DNA of 64,000 bases, taken from positions 3,556,501-3,620,500 of the forward strand of contig CM072342.1 of assembly GCA_036874045.1 (NCBI GenBank), given 5' to 3'. The notes under the pieces are model-generated. The model was not told where the DNA came from and did no database searches. It saw only the letters and a list, made by a program, of their open reading frames with translations. The position numbers and the translations under genes were made by a program. Numbering within the stretch: position 1 is the stretch's first letter; every line of letters starts with the position of its first letter. Positions 14,001-28,381 of this stretch are shown piece by piece. This DNA comes from Cymodocea nodosa (taxonomy: Eukaryota > Streptophyta > Magnoliopsida > Alismatales > Cymodoceaceae).

Positions 14001-17000
14001 ACGTTACCAAAGATGATATAAAATATGAGATTTATCATTCTAACTATTAATAAGCATAACATGGAAGCATATTACTTACTACACCTCTTATGCATTAATG
14101 TGGGCCAGCACACAAATAATCATCTAATAAAAGCACTTGCAAAAAAACTAATTTGCAAGTATAAAACAATTATAAAAGTCCAAAACGTAATTACAAAAAT
14201 AGGAAATGTCACAGTGAAATAAAAGTACCACCTATGATAGTTTTGGTAACATTTAATAATAGAAGGGAAGTATCAAAAACTATTGTTACCTTCCCTTCTT
14301 CTGCCTGTTTGGCAACGACTTTTGACATCTCCTGCACTCAAAAGATTGGCGAAATCAAACTTTTGCACTGTTTCCTCAAATGCAGTTGATAAAATGAATA
14401 ATGGTTCAACAAATCACTATTACAATAACCTTACTATCAAATAAAAAGAAAACTAGTTTTGTGAGAGTAGGATAAATGTGAATCATGTATACACATTCAT
14501 GAGCATTCAGGCATCTTTAATTACATAAACATACTGTAGGGGGAAAATACTGTTTGAAAGGGCTTATCTGGTAAAACAAAACCACACTAAAACCAAACCA
14601 ACTAGTGTATTGTATCTTATATTTAACTTCCACAGCAAAGAATGAACAATAAATGCTCACCTTCCTTCTCTCGGATGTTAACTGGGGTACGCCCAGTCGT
14701 ATAACTTCTCCATCATTATTAGGGGTTAAACCGAGATCAGAATTGACTATTGCCTTTTCAATTAACTTCAGGCTGAAAAATCACCAAAATGTATAAGGAG
14801 TTTTAATATCTGATGCTGAAAAAAATATAATTGTCATCAACTATATAATGGGTTAATTAGTGAATAATGTTATATTTATAAGATTCCGTTGCAGAAAAAA
14901 AGTGATATCATATCATAAATAAAAGTGATGGAAGATTAATATTCTAGTGTTATACAGTTACAATACTTCTTTACCAAATATTCGTTCATGACAACATGAG
15001 GATGCCTTTATACCATTGCTGACCACTAGTTACCTGCTTGTTAACTCAAATCACTTATGAATTTGACTGTTTCTTTTATAAACATGAAAATAGTAGAAGA
15101 TTTTTTTTTAATAAATAAAATGTCCTTTTAGAAAGTTGGAAACTATCAAGCTGATACTCAGTGATACTTCCTAATATGAAATGCAAACTAGCATGATAGG
15201 CTACTAAAAACTATGATTTATCAAATTATTTCAAGTAGCTGCATATGATTTACTACAAACAGTCTAGAGCTGAAAGTGATTTCCTACAAACTAAAAAGGA
15301 CAGAAACATACCAGGACTTGTCATATGGCTGTATAATCAGAGTACTTGCATCTGGAGTATTGATCTGTGCTATGCTCTTCAAGTTTACAGGGCTTCCATA
15401 GTACTCAACCTGAAATGGTAGGAGATATGGTCTAAGAATAGTTGTAAAGCCATTAAAAAGACATTGTAGCTGATAATAAAGAAAGAAAAATAATACAGTA
15501 TTTCAACGAATATTTGTAACTTTAATTTGCATAAATGCTAAGCCAATATCAGCAAGCTAAAAGCCTTATCTAGACTTAAAGTTATGAAATGTAAATCCAT
15601 CTTCATTGCCCACTTCAATTTGTAGAATATAACAAGCCTAGATTCCTGTCTACGCTAATAACCAATTTTTTCCCTCTGATCTTGCTGCAAGTAAACATTT
15701 GAGCACACATCCAATATTCTGCTTGGATGGCTAAGATTATAAACACATTCATAAATGTATCCATCATGCTGAACTTTGATTAGCATATGACATGCAACAG
15801 GGACACTTCCTGGAGGTTCAGATGCCTCTATTTAAAGCATGAAGCAATCTTTTTAATGAGAACATATCACCAAGATATGATATTCAGTTATCTCTTAGAT
15901 ATTTGAGAGTTTTGGTGCTAAATTCTAAATAATTATGTGAAGATAGAAAGTTAAATGCATGTACTTGCTTTGATTCTTAGAAAGTTGGGTGAATATACTT
16001 GTAAGTTCAATTAAAGTTGCGTATTAAATTTTTCTTTGGAAATTTTATATCTACTGAAGCTTCAAACTTCTTAGTACTTATAGAATAATAACCTAATGAT
16101 TTACTAAAAATATATTGCTTTCAACATTGTTTAGGAAATCAATACTACTTCCCATTAATTGCTCTAATTTCTCAAATCAGTAAGAGAACTGATCTGAATA
16201 ATTAATCTGAGTTCCTTTTTAATGGTAAGGAAGCAAGTTCATTAAATAGATCCAAGGTGCAAGCTCATCCAGCAGATAAGCAAGGAAAACAAAGGGAAAA
16301 ACAGGACTGTGAACACGGTCAAAAAAAGCAAAACACAAGACAAATACAACTGCTTGCACATGGGGTGCAGGGACCAAGTGATAGTAGTCAGCTTTAACCA
16401 GCCCCTCATACACTGGCATGAGTTAATGATTATTCATGACTTGTTATAAATAGATATTCGAAATCCAAAATCTTGAATCCAAATGCAATTAGTATGGAAT
16501 TATATGAATCCAAAATCTGGAAAATCTTAATTAGGCTTTAAATTCATACCTGAAAATATTTAGATTGGATTCAAATACACATGATATCAATAAATTAAAA
16601 TAAGATTCAAATTTGTTTACTTATCTAAATAGATTTCCAGCATGATTTGTATTTATAATTATATTCATAAATTGACTGCTTCATTATTATAATTTATTTT
16701 TATATATATTATAATGTTTCATGTGGAATAATCATATTCAAATTTGGTTGTCCAAATCCCTACTATTCAAATTAAGTTTTTTCGAATAAAATATAGTACA
16801 TCCAAGTGAAATAGTCATATTCAAATGGGATATTATTTGAATTTTGATTTTTAGTTTAGAATATTTGGATTGAGTTTCTTAAGAATCCATTAGGTATAGA
16901 TTCAGGTATTTAAATAGTTATCTTAAAAAGTAAATAGATGAGTTCAGATTATCCAAATATTAAATACATACAAATTTGGATGCAAATCTATTTAATTCAA

Positions 17001-20000
17001 ATCCTCTTTGTTTGCACTTTTAAAGTTAATGAACAAGGAAGAGTGAGGTGAAGAAAGCATGAAAAGAAAGCAAAGAGAAAAATCAAAATAGATGGGTAGA
17101 AGAATATTTTGGGAAAAGTGATGATAGAATGACCAATGTTATAACATCTAAACGCCTAAGGTTAAAAAATACCAAAATGTATGGTTTTTAAGTTGGAGGA
17201 AACTTTCCTTTCTTGGCTAATATGGCATGGGTGTGTCTTACTGAAGCATTGCAAAAAAAGGGAGTTAGAACTTGTCAAGTGGGTGCTCCTATTGTAAAAG
17301 CATTGAATTTCATTACCATCTTTTTCTTCTTGCGTGTGGAGATTGAAAAATGGTGGAAAGGATTTTCTCACTCTAGGTGAAACAAATTAACTCAAACTCA
17401 AAAGAAGGCTTTTTGCAAGAACGTGTGGCAGAAAGAAGATTATTTAGGGAATGATTACTCATATTTCTTGGCAGGAAAAACAGATGAAGAAAATCAGAAG
17501 GATACTTGATGGCAAATAATGTCCAAGATTGAGCTGAACTTATTGGTTTCTTCCATGGTGAGCAGCGGTCTAACACTTCAGCTTCTGAACCAGTTAAGTT
17601 AGACATGATTGTATAACTTAAATTTTGCTGAATTTGTTTGAGCCTGGCGTTCCCAACCTGAAGCATCACGTTTCTTTTTGTTTTTCCCTTATTGTTGTTC
17701 TTCGTCTGTCTACAGTAAATTTGTATCGACTTTCTATGATGCTGATAGGCTGGTGTTTACGTTTTTAATATCTTCCTTGCTACTTTAAAACAAATGTTGG
17801 ACAAAACCAAAGTGGAGTTCAGTGAAAGTTATTGATACTACTGTGTCAATAACACAGAAAATAAATCAGTCCTAATCTATTATAAGCCCATATGTCAGTA
17901 AAATGACTAAATTTGATGTCCATTGAGAAAGGTTTATCATCTCTTTATCATGGTTTCATTTTACTATGTTCATTTAACTTTCAGCACACTTTCACAAAAT
18001 CTTAGGCTCCATGCATATCCTGACTTCTACCCAACTCCTCAATGGTTTGGATGAAAGTATTTGGGAAGCAAGGGAGAACACTATAAATATTATATTGTTC
18101 CCCGCATATGCATTTTTAATACTGGTAATATTTATAAGACATAACATTTCAACAGATCCACAAGTGTGTGGTGCTAAAAAAATCATACTTTAATTAGAAG
18201 TTACATAGATTTTTCTTTATTCCATTGGATGGGCCTCTTTGGGGCTATGAAAACAATCTGATACATGATTGTAACTGTCATGATCAAGTCACTTTGTTAG
18301 TCCACTGACAAGCATTTTTCCACTTTTAATTAAGTGGCTGAATGCATGCTAACTTTTTTAAAGGTCAGGACTGTCAAATACCTCTACACGATCCAGCATG
18401 GCAGGATTTGCTCTCCCTGTTCTCACAGCATTGAAATGAACACGCACAGACTCTATTGCCTTTTCCATTCGTTCTTTCTGGGAAAAAAAAGTTTGCTAAA
18501 GATACATGTCATAAAGATAAACATGTATGGAAGCATTCGGCATGTTTTGTTTGGTCACTTACAGCATCCTTCTCAATCAAACGTTTTTCAGCTTCTATTT
18601 CCTCAATGGTTGCACATCTTGGTACACATAGTCTGAAGCAATATCAATCAAATAATTAGCGACTTTGAATTTAGAACAAGAAGGAAGTGCAATCAAACAC
18701 AGAAACCATTCCAAAAATTTCCAAGTAGACAACTCAGCAAACAAATAAATAGTGTGGGAAGTTATAGGAGCTACATGGTATAAATGAAACTTGAACCACT
18801 GAACCTGCCTCTTATCTAGAATGCCTTGTCTGTACACAATGTGCTTCCTAATAAATGCAGATGCTCCCTCCCTGAGCATTACATAATTTGCAGATGAGCC
18901 CCATGAAAGCAGCTTTATGAATGCTGTCCTGGTACAAGTGTCTGCATTCACCAAAATTAACAATGCTGGAAAATATACTACAAGAATAAGAATGTGAGAG
19001 CTCAACATGCTTTTCAAGCAACAAATACAAAAATGTAGTGGAACATATAAAAGTTTTCTAGATTATTTATTGTCCATTTCAATCAACTTTCCAGTTTCTT
19101 TGGCTGGGAGGCATGTACTTCCGTGATGTTCATTTTTCTTATTAAGCAGCATAATAAAGTGAACCTACTTAGATTGGACCAGGTACCCAACCCAAGTGGT
19201 CTGACCAATAGAGGGGTTAATTAAAAGATTTTTTGCTTGAATAACATTGGAAATATAGGGATTTTCTCACAGACCCTTGGTATATGATCTTAGATACCTT
19301 ACACAGTTTTGATACCTCCCCACCTCTCCCCAGTGGTAAAGACTGAGTGTGTCACAAAACAAATGTTTGTTCCATTAACTTGTGTAAAATGATGATAACA
19401 ATCTTACTAGTATATACACATAAAATTTTCTTTAAATCATCATTTAATAGTTTTAATAGTTGATTATTCCCACCAAAGTAAAAACCCATCTTCTACTGAT
19501 CAAGCTGAAGAAGTAAGACAGCACGTGAAACCCTAGCCTAGTGAGAAATAAATATGAAAGGTATCTTCATCTATTCAAATGTCAATACAGAAGTTTTATG
19601 GTAATAGACTAAGGGTAATGCATATGAGTGTAAAGCTTATTTTTATCAATGTATAAATAATTATCTTTTTACTAAGAAATACAAGTCAAATCCTATATTT
19701 TGAAGGTTCATCGAATGAAAACCTTTCTTGGCCTTTACGGGGTCTAACAAGTAAAACCCAAATAGCTAAATCTGAAAGTGCTAAAGACAAATGGCATTCT
19801 AAAAAGATCAAGAGTGAGCATATTTTTCTAGAAGAAAAAAAAGCGTTTTCATTATGATCCAATGATTCAATAATTACCTAGATATGTGCATATTCCTATA
19901 AAAGCAAAAGGATTGAATATTAGGTCTTACTACAGAAATTTGAGAATTAATCAATAGCGTTGCTAAAGCTCATGGGTGTGTATTCAGATTTGGAGTATGC

Positions 20001-20964
20001 AAACATACATGTAAAGGCAATCAACTTTGCACGGAAATGAAAGAAATTAATGTTCTATGGCAACAACATATTGTACAACTAGAAACAAAAGTAGCTCTGA
20101 CTATGGTAAGACAAACGAGACACTAGGGATTGTTAGAGTTTTAATAGCATAAAACAACAATAAATAATGAATTGGATATGATATGGATCAAATTTAACAA
20201 ATAAATGAAAATAAAATAGTAAAAGAGAGCAATCCTAACTTTCGGCAAAGTGCCATTAATCCCTAACTTAAAGAGAGAAAAAATTTCCTCAAACACAGAT
20301 TTTTTGGTTTCTCTTCAAGGATACAACACTAAAATCTCATTTTCATAATTAATTCGATAAATTTCCTATTTAATTTCATAATTGTCTTACTAAACAAAAC
20401 ATTAAATTATTCTCATAATTTATGAAGCAATTATTTTTAATTTAATGGAGAAAGTAACTTGCAACCGTTACTTTACCTACAAGAATTAGTCAAGGAGTCA
20501 AGCTAGGAAAAGTGCATGTTCTAGAGGAAGAGTTTTTACGGTATTAAGTTTCCTCCCGTGGGACTTCAAACTCTGATACCATTTACTACCAAAGATTATC
20601 GAATCGGTCCCTAACAAACATAGATAAATTCTGCTAAGTGTCGCAACCAAAGCACAAACCACAACTCCCATCCTTATGACAGATCAACTACATTCCCAAA
20701 TAAGTTAATCATCGATGCAACAACACTCCCAGCTTCCTAAGAAACGAGCTGAGTTGATATTTAAAGCAAAAAAGAAAAGAAAAGGAAATTTTGGCTTCTT
20801 GAAGGAAGTTTCGTGGGGAGAGGAGGAAGCAATGAGGGACCTGTTGATGGCGTTCCACGGCGGAGGACGAGAAGAGGGGAGGAAGCTGAAGCGGTTGGAG
20901 TGGGGTGAAGTGACCTGACACCAACCACGGTGGCGGAGGGGCATGTGAAGGCGTACAACGCCAT
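10978..20964 (-). CDS. RRF: Ribosome recycling factor, chloroplast (complete, ten exons)
   Basis: RRF works with EF-G to split the ribosome after termination; this copy should serve chloroplast translation. Exons in transcript order: 20964-20841, 18941-18836, 18632-18563, 18477-18382, 15409-15312, 14772-14661, 14331-14290, 11454-11398, 11277-11227 and 11097-10978. All phases agree, giving about 291 residues. The first two exons encode a Ser/Pro/Leu-rich presequence starting [10 protein letters not shown], a plausible transit peptide. The RRF core then follows: [89 protein letters not shown] and [17 protein letters not shown]. The end is odd: after KQKEK the usual short tail is replaced by about 20 basic residues encoded by a short tandem repeat. 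The exact borders of the two presequence exons are less certain than the rest. Confidence 0.92.
13149..13988 (-). mobile_element. Probable solo LTR of a Copia-type retrotransposon
   Basis: On the minus strand the block starts TGTTAAAGTTAG and ends CTATCAACA, the TG...CA ends of an LTR, and is 840 bp long. About 65 bases in, it has a TATA box (CCTCTATATAAGAGGC, near 13915) followed by a region like that of Tork/Tnt1-type plant Copia LTRs. The flanking pentamers ATAAC (13144-13148) and ATAAA (13989-13993) differ at one base, as an aged target duplication would. No internal retroelement region adjoins it, so it is a solo LTR. It lies in an RRF intron in the same orientation as the gene. Open frames on both strands here are fortuitous. 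Confidence 0.6.
15410..18381 (-). other. 3.0 kb intron of the RRF gene
   Basis: This region, between the exon ending LDRVE and the exon starting VEYYG, is AT-rich. Open frames at 16219-16419 and 17162-17669 (minus) are too short and unlike anything I know. No mobile element could be identified with confidence. Confidence 0.6.
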
Positions 20965-22104
20965 CAGAGACGAGCCGAGAAGATGAAGGAGCTCGCAGTG
21001 GAAGAGTTGTGGTTACGGTGGTGGCCTCCAGACGAGGACGCGGTGGTGCCTGGCCTTCGTCGGAGGAGGCGGGGTTGTGGTTGCTGCGACTTCGTGGATA
21101 AAGGCCTGCACAAAAAATACTCCTTTTTTTTTCTTTTTCTTTTTTCTAACGTTTATGCTTATTTTAATTCAAACTTCCCCAATATTTTCAGATTTTACAC
21201 GAGAGGCCTGACACGCCTCGACAACGATTTCTCGTTAATTTTTGGAAAATCGATGAAAATTTTAATTTTTCATTATTTTTAAAGTTTCCAATTTTCAAAA
21301 TCCAGCAAGCATCTTATATTGGTATTCAAATAGAATTTTCACCTAAAATACTACGGCAGTAAAAATAATTCTCCATAATAGCTCGAATCTAGGAAATCTT
21401 ACTACAAGTAGTTAAGCTACTACTGTGGTATGATTTTATACCCTTCATTAAAATTTAAACGCTAAAACTTTAGTTTGACGATTAGGAGATTGTGATTTAA
21501 GCGGTTTTATACTTCAAATACATGTAAGGATTGATTCGGACTAATGTTTCTTGACAAATTTATGACAATGTTTTTGTCTAGGTTTTAACCTAAATTTCTT
21601 CTACTCAAAGGAAATAGCAGTTAAATTAAGCTACCTGATATTGGTAAATGTAAAGATCTAGGCTAATTTTGACATGTATGTTTTTAATTTATAATTGAAT
21701 GTTGCCCATGAAGTTGCAATATATGTACCTTCGAAGAAAGGAGAATTTTACTAAATAAATGACACCTTGGAATATGTAATTTTTTTGTTTTACGTTAAGA
21801 AAAATGTCATTTTGAGATAAGATTTAAGTAGCAAATGGCAATCACAAAATTTTTAATTTTTTTTTTAACAACCTACACCACTATTTTTTACAAATTTCTT
21901 TAAAGTTCTGTATAGTTTACATAAAAAATGTAAAACTTTAATACTTAAAATCTATTTATGCACCTAAAAAGTAACGAAAATGAATAAAAAAATATTTTAA
22001 AAAATATTTAAAGTTACAAAAAACAGTAGAAATATAAATGTTTGTGTACAGTAAAGAATATAACAAGAAATAACAGAAAATAATACAATATAAATTTAGT
22101 AAAA

Positions 22105-22345
22105 TATAACTATTCAATGCTTATGACAAATTTATAGATGAAATATGATTTTTACAATAAAAAATAATGAAATATGATTTTTGATAATAAAATATGATTT
22201 TTATGATTTATAATGATAACATATGATTTTTATGATAAAAGATGATAAAATATGAAATTTATGATTTATGATAATAAAATATAATTTTTTAAGATAAAAA
22301 TGCTAAAATATGATTTTTACGATTTATAGGAATAACATATAATTC
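22105..22345. repeat. Degenerate AT-rich minisatellite
   Basis: Variants of AAAATATGATTTTTATGATT recur about eight times with changing spacers, giving a run of ATGATTTTTAYGATTTATRAT-like words. Confidence 0.6.
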
Positions 22346-23540
22346 ATAAAAAAATTAAAAAAACATTTTCTCTATATATGATGAGGATAAATCATCACTT
22401 TTCAATTCTTTTATATCTTTTAAGGTCAAAAAATATATATATAGAAAAATATTTTTTAGAAAACTTGAAATAAAAAAATTATTAAATTACAAATACCTTA
22501 AATTTTATTTTAACTTTTTATTATTTTTTTCTGCCTTTTTCTGCCGTACATAAGCTCCCTATTGATTATAATAATAAGTAGATGGCATGCAGTGGTAGAC
22601 GAATTTATTTATTGAAAATGATACAGTTGAACACAGGTTACTGCGGTGATAAGATGTGCAAATATTTAACTTTCTAATCTTCCTCATTAATTTTATTCAT
22701 CTCAGCTTCAAGTCATACTAAACCACCCAATCGAAATACAGTTCAACTTCTAACTCCAGGCATGGTCATGTATACGAACATAAACACTCTTACAAGAGAA
22801 GGCATGGAACTTAGCGTGAGTATATCAGAAATTTATATACATGGAAAGATTAAGAGTAAATGCAAGTTTACAAAGAAGAAGAAGAAATCTAAGAGAAAGA
22901 GGAGGATAAAGAGATTGAATATACGTTACCTTTAGAGAAAATGATAAGGATGGAAGAGATGAAGACGAAGGCTTCAGCATTTTTTAGTTATTTGATTTGT
23001 CATAGACAAAAACGTTTTAGTGTTATATTGTATGGCCAATTGTCTACGAGCATGTTGTGTTAATGATCCATCGTGACTTGTTATAAGTTACCATGTTTTA
23101 AAAAAATATTTGTACTATAAATTTGAACTTAATCCTATGTTTTTTTATTAATTTGTCATTTGTGATGATTATTTAGCTATTTTGTAGTTATTGACTAAGT
23201 GTTACTTACATTTAAAATTTATTAGTATATAAGTATTTCAAGTTATTAATGTGCTACATGCATATAACAACAATAATGAGTCATAATCTTACTATGTGAA
23301 AGATTATAACTAAATATTTTTATTTATCAAGTTTTCAGTTAAATTACATAACTAAATTTTAAAAAATCAAGAAAACTTCATCTACCTATTAAAAATCAGA
23401 AGAAAAAAAAAGCTAAGCACGTTGGCTTCGCACCCAAAAGGCATTGGCTGGACGCCTTGGCATCCTAATAGTCATGGCTACCTAATAGTTAATTTTATGA
23501 AGAAAAAAATAACATGTTGTTTCTGCATACAACACGGACA

Positions 23541-23612
23541 CACTATACGATATTAGAGACAACTAAACGATAAATCCACTATACGATATTAGAGACAACC
23601 AAACGGTAAATC
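23541..23612. repeat. 36-bp direct tandem duplication
   Basis: The unit beginning CACTATACGATATTAGAGAC is present twice head to tail, with two base differences between the copies. Confidence 0.8.
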
Positions 23613-24196
23613 CTAAAAAAGGAAGCTGACATGCCAGAAGACACAATGATATATTTTTAGTTATCAAAGGAGAAAATATGGAATTGTATTGACCGAACCA
23701 GTGAGTAATTTGTTCAACTATAAATAACTAGCTTCAATATTGATTCAATATTAGGAATATTATTATCAAGTGCTAAAAAATAACCGGATAAAAAGTCGAG
23801 ACGCACATGATTCTTTCCAAAAAACCACTCGTATACCCGAAAAGGGATGTCAACAATAAAGGGCTGTCCAGCACTTTAAAAAAATAACTTATCCAAACCA
23901 TGTCCATTTTCCACACATGTTTGACAAGGGCATTTCTTCTCCCAAGGAATAATTCACGCTTCATAGATCCACACCCAAGTAACAACGTCCCCGATACTGT
24001 CTGAAAAGATGTATGGCAAAGCCCTTCTTGTACAATACATGAGGGGTTAAAATCTCATAGATTTCATAAAGAAGGTTTACTTCAGGGAAATGATTGATAT
24101 GATTTAAAAATTAAGACTTACGACTAGGGCATTGAACCCCATAGACTTGTGAACTAAGTTGGACCATTCAATATTTTAGGATATGATGCATGTTAG

Positions 24197-27100
24197 TTAC
24201 CTTATAGGATATGATGTTCCTCCATGCTCTTTTTCAACATGCTCCACCAAAGCAACAGGATCAATGAATCCTTTACTGCATTTGGGGCATGCATCTATTG
24301 TCACCTTCCCACTACGGCTACCTTTGCTGCCATGTTGATGAGCATTCTGTACGTGTTCTATCAACGCTCCAACTGAAGAAAATCTTGCTGAACACTGAAC
24401 ACACTGCTCCACAAGAGGACCGGTAGGACTACTCACGTTCCTTCCATCGTTTGCTTTCTGAATTTGCTTGCCAGCGGCAGTACTCAACTTGGACATGCTA
24501 GCTTCAGCAGAATTCCAAACATTTGACCACCAGGATGACCCATTCTGTTTGTGAGATGCACCTGATTGTTCTTTTTTATTTCCTATGAAAAGACCCCTAA
24601 ATGACAGCCCAACTTCTGGTTTCTTTGGTCCTGGGCAGTTGTGATCAGGTCCAAATCTGTGCTTCAAACAATGGTCCTTTTGACAATCCCTACATCGAAT
24701 TGTATTAGAGAAAACCAATGTTTCACGACATCTGGGTGCAGGGCACCTCCTTTTCTTGTTAACACGTTGATAATTTGATGGATCACAATCAGTATTAACA
24801 TGTGTTTCCCATGTTATATTGGGATCTTCATTTGGTATCAAACGAACTCCTTTAGCACAGAGTGGACAGATTACAACAGTCACATCCTTCTCATTGGCAT
24901 TAGGGCAAAAATGCCTTGCATAACCTCTATGTTCCAAACAGAAAATCTGTTCATTTGTAAAAGAAAGAAGCGATTCAGATAAGAGCATATTGAAACAATA
25001 CGTGCATATTTGTAGTAACATGCTATAAACTTTGATTCTAGTCTCAAACCACTGTCGAAAGTTGTAGCCTCTGAAGGTGGATAATCCTGAATATAACTAA
25101 AATGACTTTTGTCCTAAATTAACTTTAGGGAAAGTATTTAATTGCATAAACAAATGTACACGAAATTTAATAGAATCCAAATATCCTGTCATTAACTATT
25201 TTAATAAACAATAACCAGTAACTCCTCCCCCTCAAACTAGAACGCCATTAAATCTATTAGGATGGTCCATAGTGAAAATGAGAAGAGGATTGTATACTTA
25301 ATATAATAAGAGACCTTTTCACTTACTACAAATTAATTCTAAGTTAGATATCCACATTTCTACATGGAGTTAGAGTCAAATATGGTCCTACCAAGTCTTT
25401 ACATTAGAGCATGTATTGAAATACAACTCTTAGTATAATAAGAGACTCTTGGTATACGGCTACATCCAATTCAAAAATAAGTATACTTTAGAGTCAAAAA
25501 TGGTCACAAGTGAGATGAGACGTTAGAACGTTTTATAATGAAAATAAGAAGAGGATTGTACACTTAATATAATAAGAGGCTTGCTAAAATATGCCTTCAT
25601 GTTGATCTTGAATTAGATGTCCACATTTCTACAAAATCATTTATCAATATTAGATAGAATTTTGATCAAGACATCTAAGATCTGGCTAGTGTATAGCATT
25701 GTAACATTCTCATTCACCATTGCGTCATGAACTGCCAGTTCAAATCTCCATATACTTCACACATAGACCACTAGGTTGCTGGCAAAAGAAATCTGACTTC
25801 ATTCTCACTGGTACTCAACACAAAGTCATAAGATTTCTACAACTAGCACCAAGGCCATGTAGTGGTGACTTCAACCACATGATCTTGTAAATGATTGTGA
25901 TAAGGATTGAGGACAAAAAGGAATTTTGCTAGCTGAAACTCCAGATGTGGCTTCGTGTTCCTATAAGTAGCTGTCAATGGTTGACCAACACTAATTTGTT
26001 CTACATGTCTTTTAGCGTAAACAGGTATCTACAGAGTCATAAAACCACCAAGACATTTGTCTCATTGTTTTAAATTGAAAATTTTCCAATAAAATGCCAT
26101 ATACATGAATGATTTACTTCTCAATTTAGTAAATTCTTTTAGGGCATCCCAGATGTCTTTCGAAGATTGACTAGATTCAAAGGAGACAATTAAGAAAAAT
26201 AGAAGGCTTCAAAATATCAAGGAAAAAGATCATAAAATAACAATCAAAACATAACATTGTATAAAGTAGCCATGTCTTCAGTGGGTTTATTAAATATGTC
26301 TAGTGTCCTTGCAAATACAGTGAATGCATGAAACCAATGTTATGAAAAATGGAAAACATACATTATATGGATTAGAAATTAAAATATTGTTTTAAAAGGG
26401 GCTTAAATAGGCTTTTTTGACAAATGGTATAAATAAAAATGAATAAATTAAATTCAATAACAAACTTATGTCATATGAATTTTTTTTCCATATATTTCTA
26501 TTAATGACCAAATCTTTGGTTAAATCACATAAATTTAATTTTTTTTCTCATAATTTCTAACTAAGTAGTTTTAGATCTTTCTTATTTTTTTTAGTTTCTT
26601 CTACACTAATTAATTTTTTTTGCTTAATTGGTGCAATGTCTAGTCTTCTAAAGATATAACCAAAATATCTAAGTCAATTTTCTATATTTTTATCTTCAAT
26701 TGGTACAACCCTTACTCTATTTCCAATAAAATCATTTTTTAACTTATCCCTTTAGAGTATTACCACTTATCCATTTATGCATTTGCATCTTTGAAACATT
26801 AACTTTTTATACATAATCATGCTTTATAGTTTAACATTTTAAACTATAAAATATAGTTAGCAAATAGTAGTTTTATAAAATTTCCTTTTTGATTTAAAAA
26901 CTATTCTTCTATCAATAAAAAACTCCAAAAGCATTTTTCTACTTCATCAATCCTAATTTAATTTTATGAATAAAATATTTTATGATTTCCACATTACTAC
27001 TTATTATGTATTTTGAGTAATTAAAAGTCTTACTTTTATGGATCTCATAGCCATTTAATCGTATATTTTCATCATTATTTCTATTTTTGGTGAAACTACA

Positions 27101-28381
27101 CTTCATATGTTTAGTTTTTGACCTATTCAATTTAAATCCTTTGGATTCTAAAATATCTTTCTATAATTCTAATTTAGAATTAATTTCTACCTTTTGTCAA
27201 CCAATTACATGTAATAGATATAATTACAAATTACAAGCATCATGATCAACATAATAATTGATTAAAACAAATTATAATTTAATTACATGCAATACAATTT
27301 CATAAGCATATTTTATATGTGTATTTATTATTCAAGAATAAAGACTTCAATTGAAAACATAAATAAATATATAAAAAGCATAATTAAAGTAATTAAAAAC
27401 AAAAAATGTATCGAAATAGTGAAATTATATTGATGGGAATAACTTAAAAGATGAGATCTAAAATTTAAAATAATGACTATTTAAATGGCCAAAAAAAGGA
27501 AAAAGTTGTTCTTGGGAAAAAGCTTGTTTCTTTAAAACTGTTTTAATTTTTTCATGAAACAAAATGAAGTGGGATAAAAAATTGTTTAAACGGCATTTTC
27601 CTTTTTTTTACCACAATGCTTGGGACAACAACGGATATTTGGAAAGAAGTCAAGGAAAGCCCAATGATATAAGGCCTACTCATGGTAAAAAAGGGAAAAC
27701 ACGATAAATAACCCCTAAAGAAGTGCCAATTGTATGTGGTTTTACCTCCATAGATGGAGAAGGGGCTTCCTATGATTTGAACATTTTATGTCCAGGTTAC
27801 TATAGTGTGGCCTGAGCATTATGCCATGACTCTCCCTAATATGGGTAATTCATGATCTTCAAGCAACAACAACTCACTTCTCCATGACTCATTTTATTTC
27901 TTTTGCATTGGGAGACATCAATTGTGGTCCCAATGAAGTAGCAGCCCATCCATCTGGTATCCAATCATATGCATCAACTCAGCAGTATATGAATTCATTC
28001 GACGGTTCGTTCTGCTAAAATATCTATAACTGATACCATCAAGTATAAAAGTAGATAAACGTGTAGAATATAGATGTCTAATTTGATTGCATCATATATT
28101 GTTTATCTCCCTCTGACTTTCAATTGACTTAATGATTTCATTTTCCTCATTTTTTATGGCCACGACCAACTCCAATTACATTGCAAAGTATCTCTCGTAA
28201 CAGATCAAAGCCGATTATGCCCTAAACAAAACAAAAAAAAAGGTGAGAGTGGGTGTTGGTATCAGCCCGTGGTTGAGCGCACCTTCTTGCACCTGTCGCA
28301 GGTGAAGGGAAGGAAGTCGATCTGCTTGCAGTCGTCGACACTGCAGTGCTTGCCGAGATCAGGGAATTCCGGCGTTCCCAT
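24197..28381 (-). CDS. AN1 and C2H2 zinc-finger stress-associated protein (SAP11/SAP16 type)
   Basis: There are two exons, 28381-28283 (33 codons, GC-rich) and 24946-24197 (TAA), joined in phase 0 across a 3.3 kb intron. They make 282 residues, close to the usual length of this plant family. Domains in order: a first AN1 finger at about 10-50 ([28 protein letters not shown]), split by the intron after CDRCKK; and a second AN1 finger at about 98-140 ([31 protein letters not shown]). Two C2H2 fingers follow, with ligands C215, C218, H231, H236 and C253, C256, H269, H274. Family members are linked to responses to cold, salt and other stress and are thought to act in the ubiquitin pathway or in protein interaction. 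The stop overlaps an AAG|GTAACT donor-like sequence, so a further 3' exon cannot be fully excluded. Confidence 0.93.
25262..25640. repeat. Internally duplicated block of unknown origin
   Basis: The phrase GAAGAGGATTGTAYACTTA occurs at about 25281 and 25547. AATATAATAAGAG follows both copies, and a close variant occurs near 25432. GAGTCAAAWATGGTC occurs at about 25372 and 25492, and GTCCACATTTCTACA-like words at about 25350 and 25620. The block is therefore an imperfect duplication, perhaps part of a decayed retroelement. Confidence 0.5.
26450..27150 (-). mobile_element. RTE-type LINE fragment (3' part of reverse transcriptase)
   Basis: On the minus strand, 27130 to 26939 reads as the region after the RT active site of plant RTE-clade LINEs: [11 protein letters not shown], then [20 protein letters not shown], then [10 protein letters not shown]. 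Further 3', to about 26450, the DNA matches the 3' end of the copy at 44.4-45.8 kb in this window, including its ATGACCAAATCTTTGGTTAA-like stretch. It is short and broken, so it is an inactive remnant in an intron. Confidence 0.75.

Larger units (their letters stand above)
20965..24196. other. AT-rich intergenic DNA upstream of RRF
   Basis: The first few hundred bases, roughly up to 21.2 kb, should hold the RRF promoter and 5' UTR; no clear TATA box was picked out. From 21.3 to 24.1 kb the DNA is extremely AT-rich with long A and T runs. It includes a degenerate AT minisatellite (22.1-22.35 kb) and a 36-bp direct duplication (23.54-23.61 kb). No gene is seen. Confidence 0.6.
24947..28282 (-). 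other. 3.3 kb intron of the AN1/C2H2 gene
   Basis: The intron contains an RTE-type LINE fragment (about 26.45-27.15 kb). It also has an internally repetitive, otherwise unassigned stretch at 25.25-25.65 kb. The rest is AT-rich without recognisable features. Confidence 0.7.

Noticed and set aside
18595-19017. 140-codon minus-strand open frame
   Set aside because: It runs through two RRF presequence exons and the intron between them in one frame. Splicing at 18836 and 18632 is needed to reach the RRF frame.
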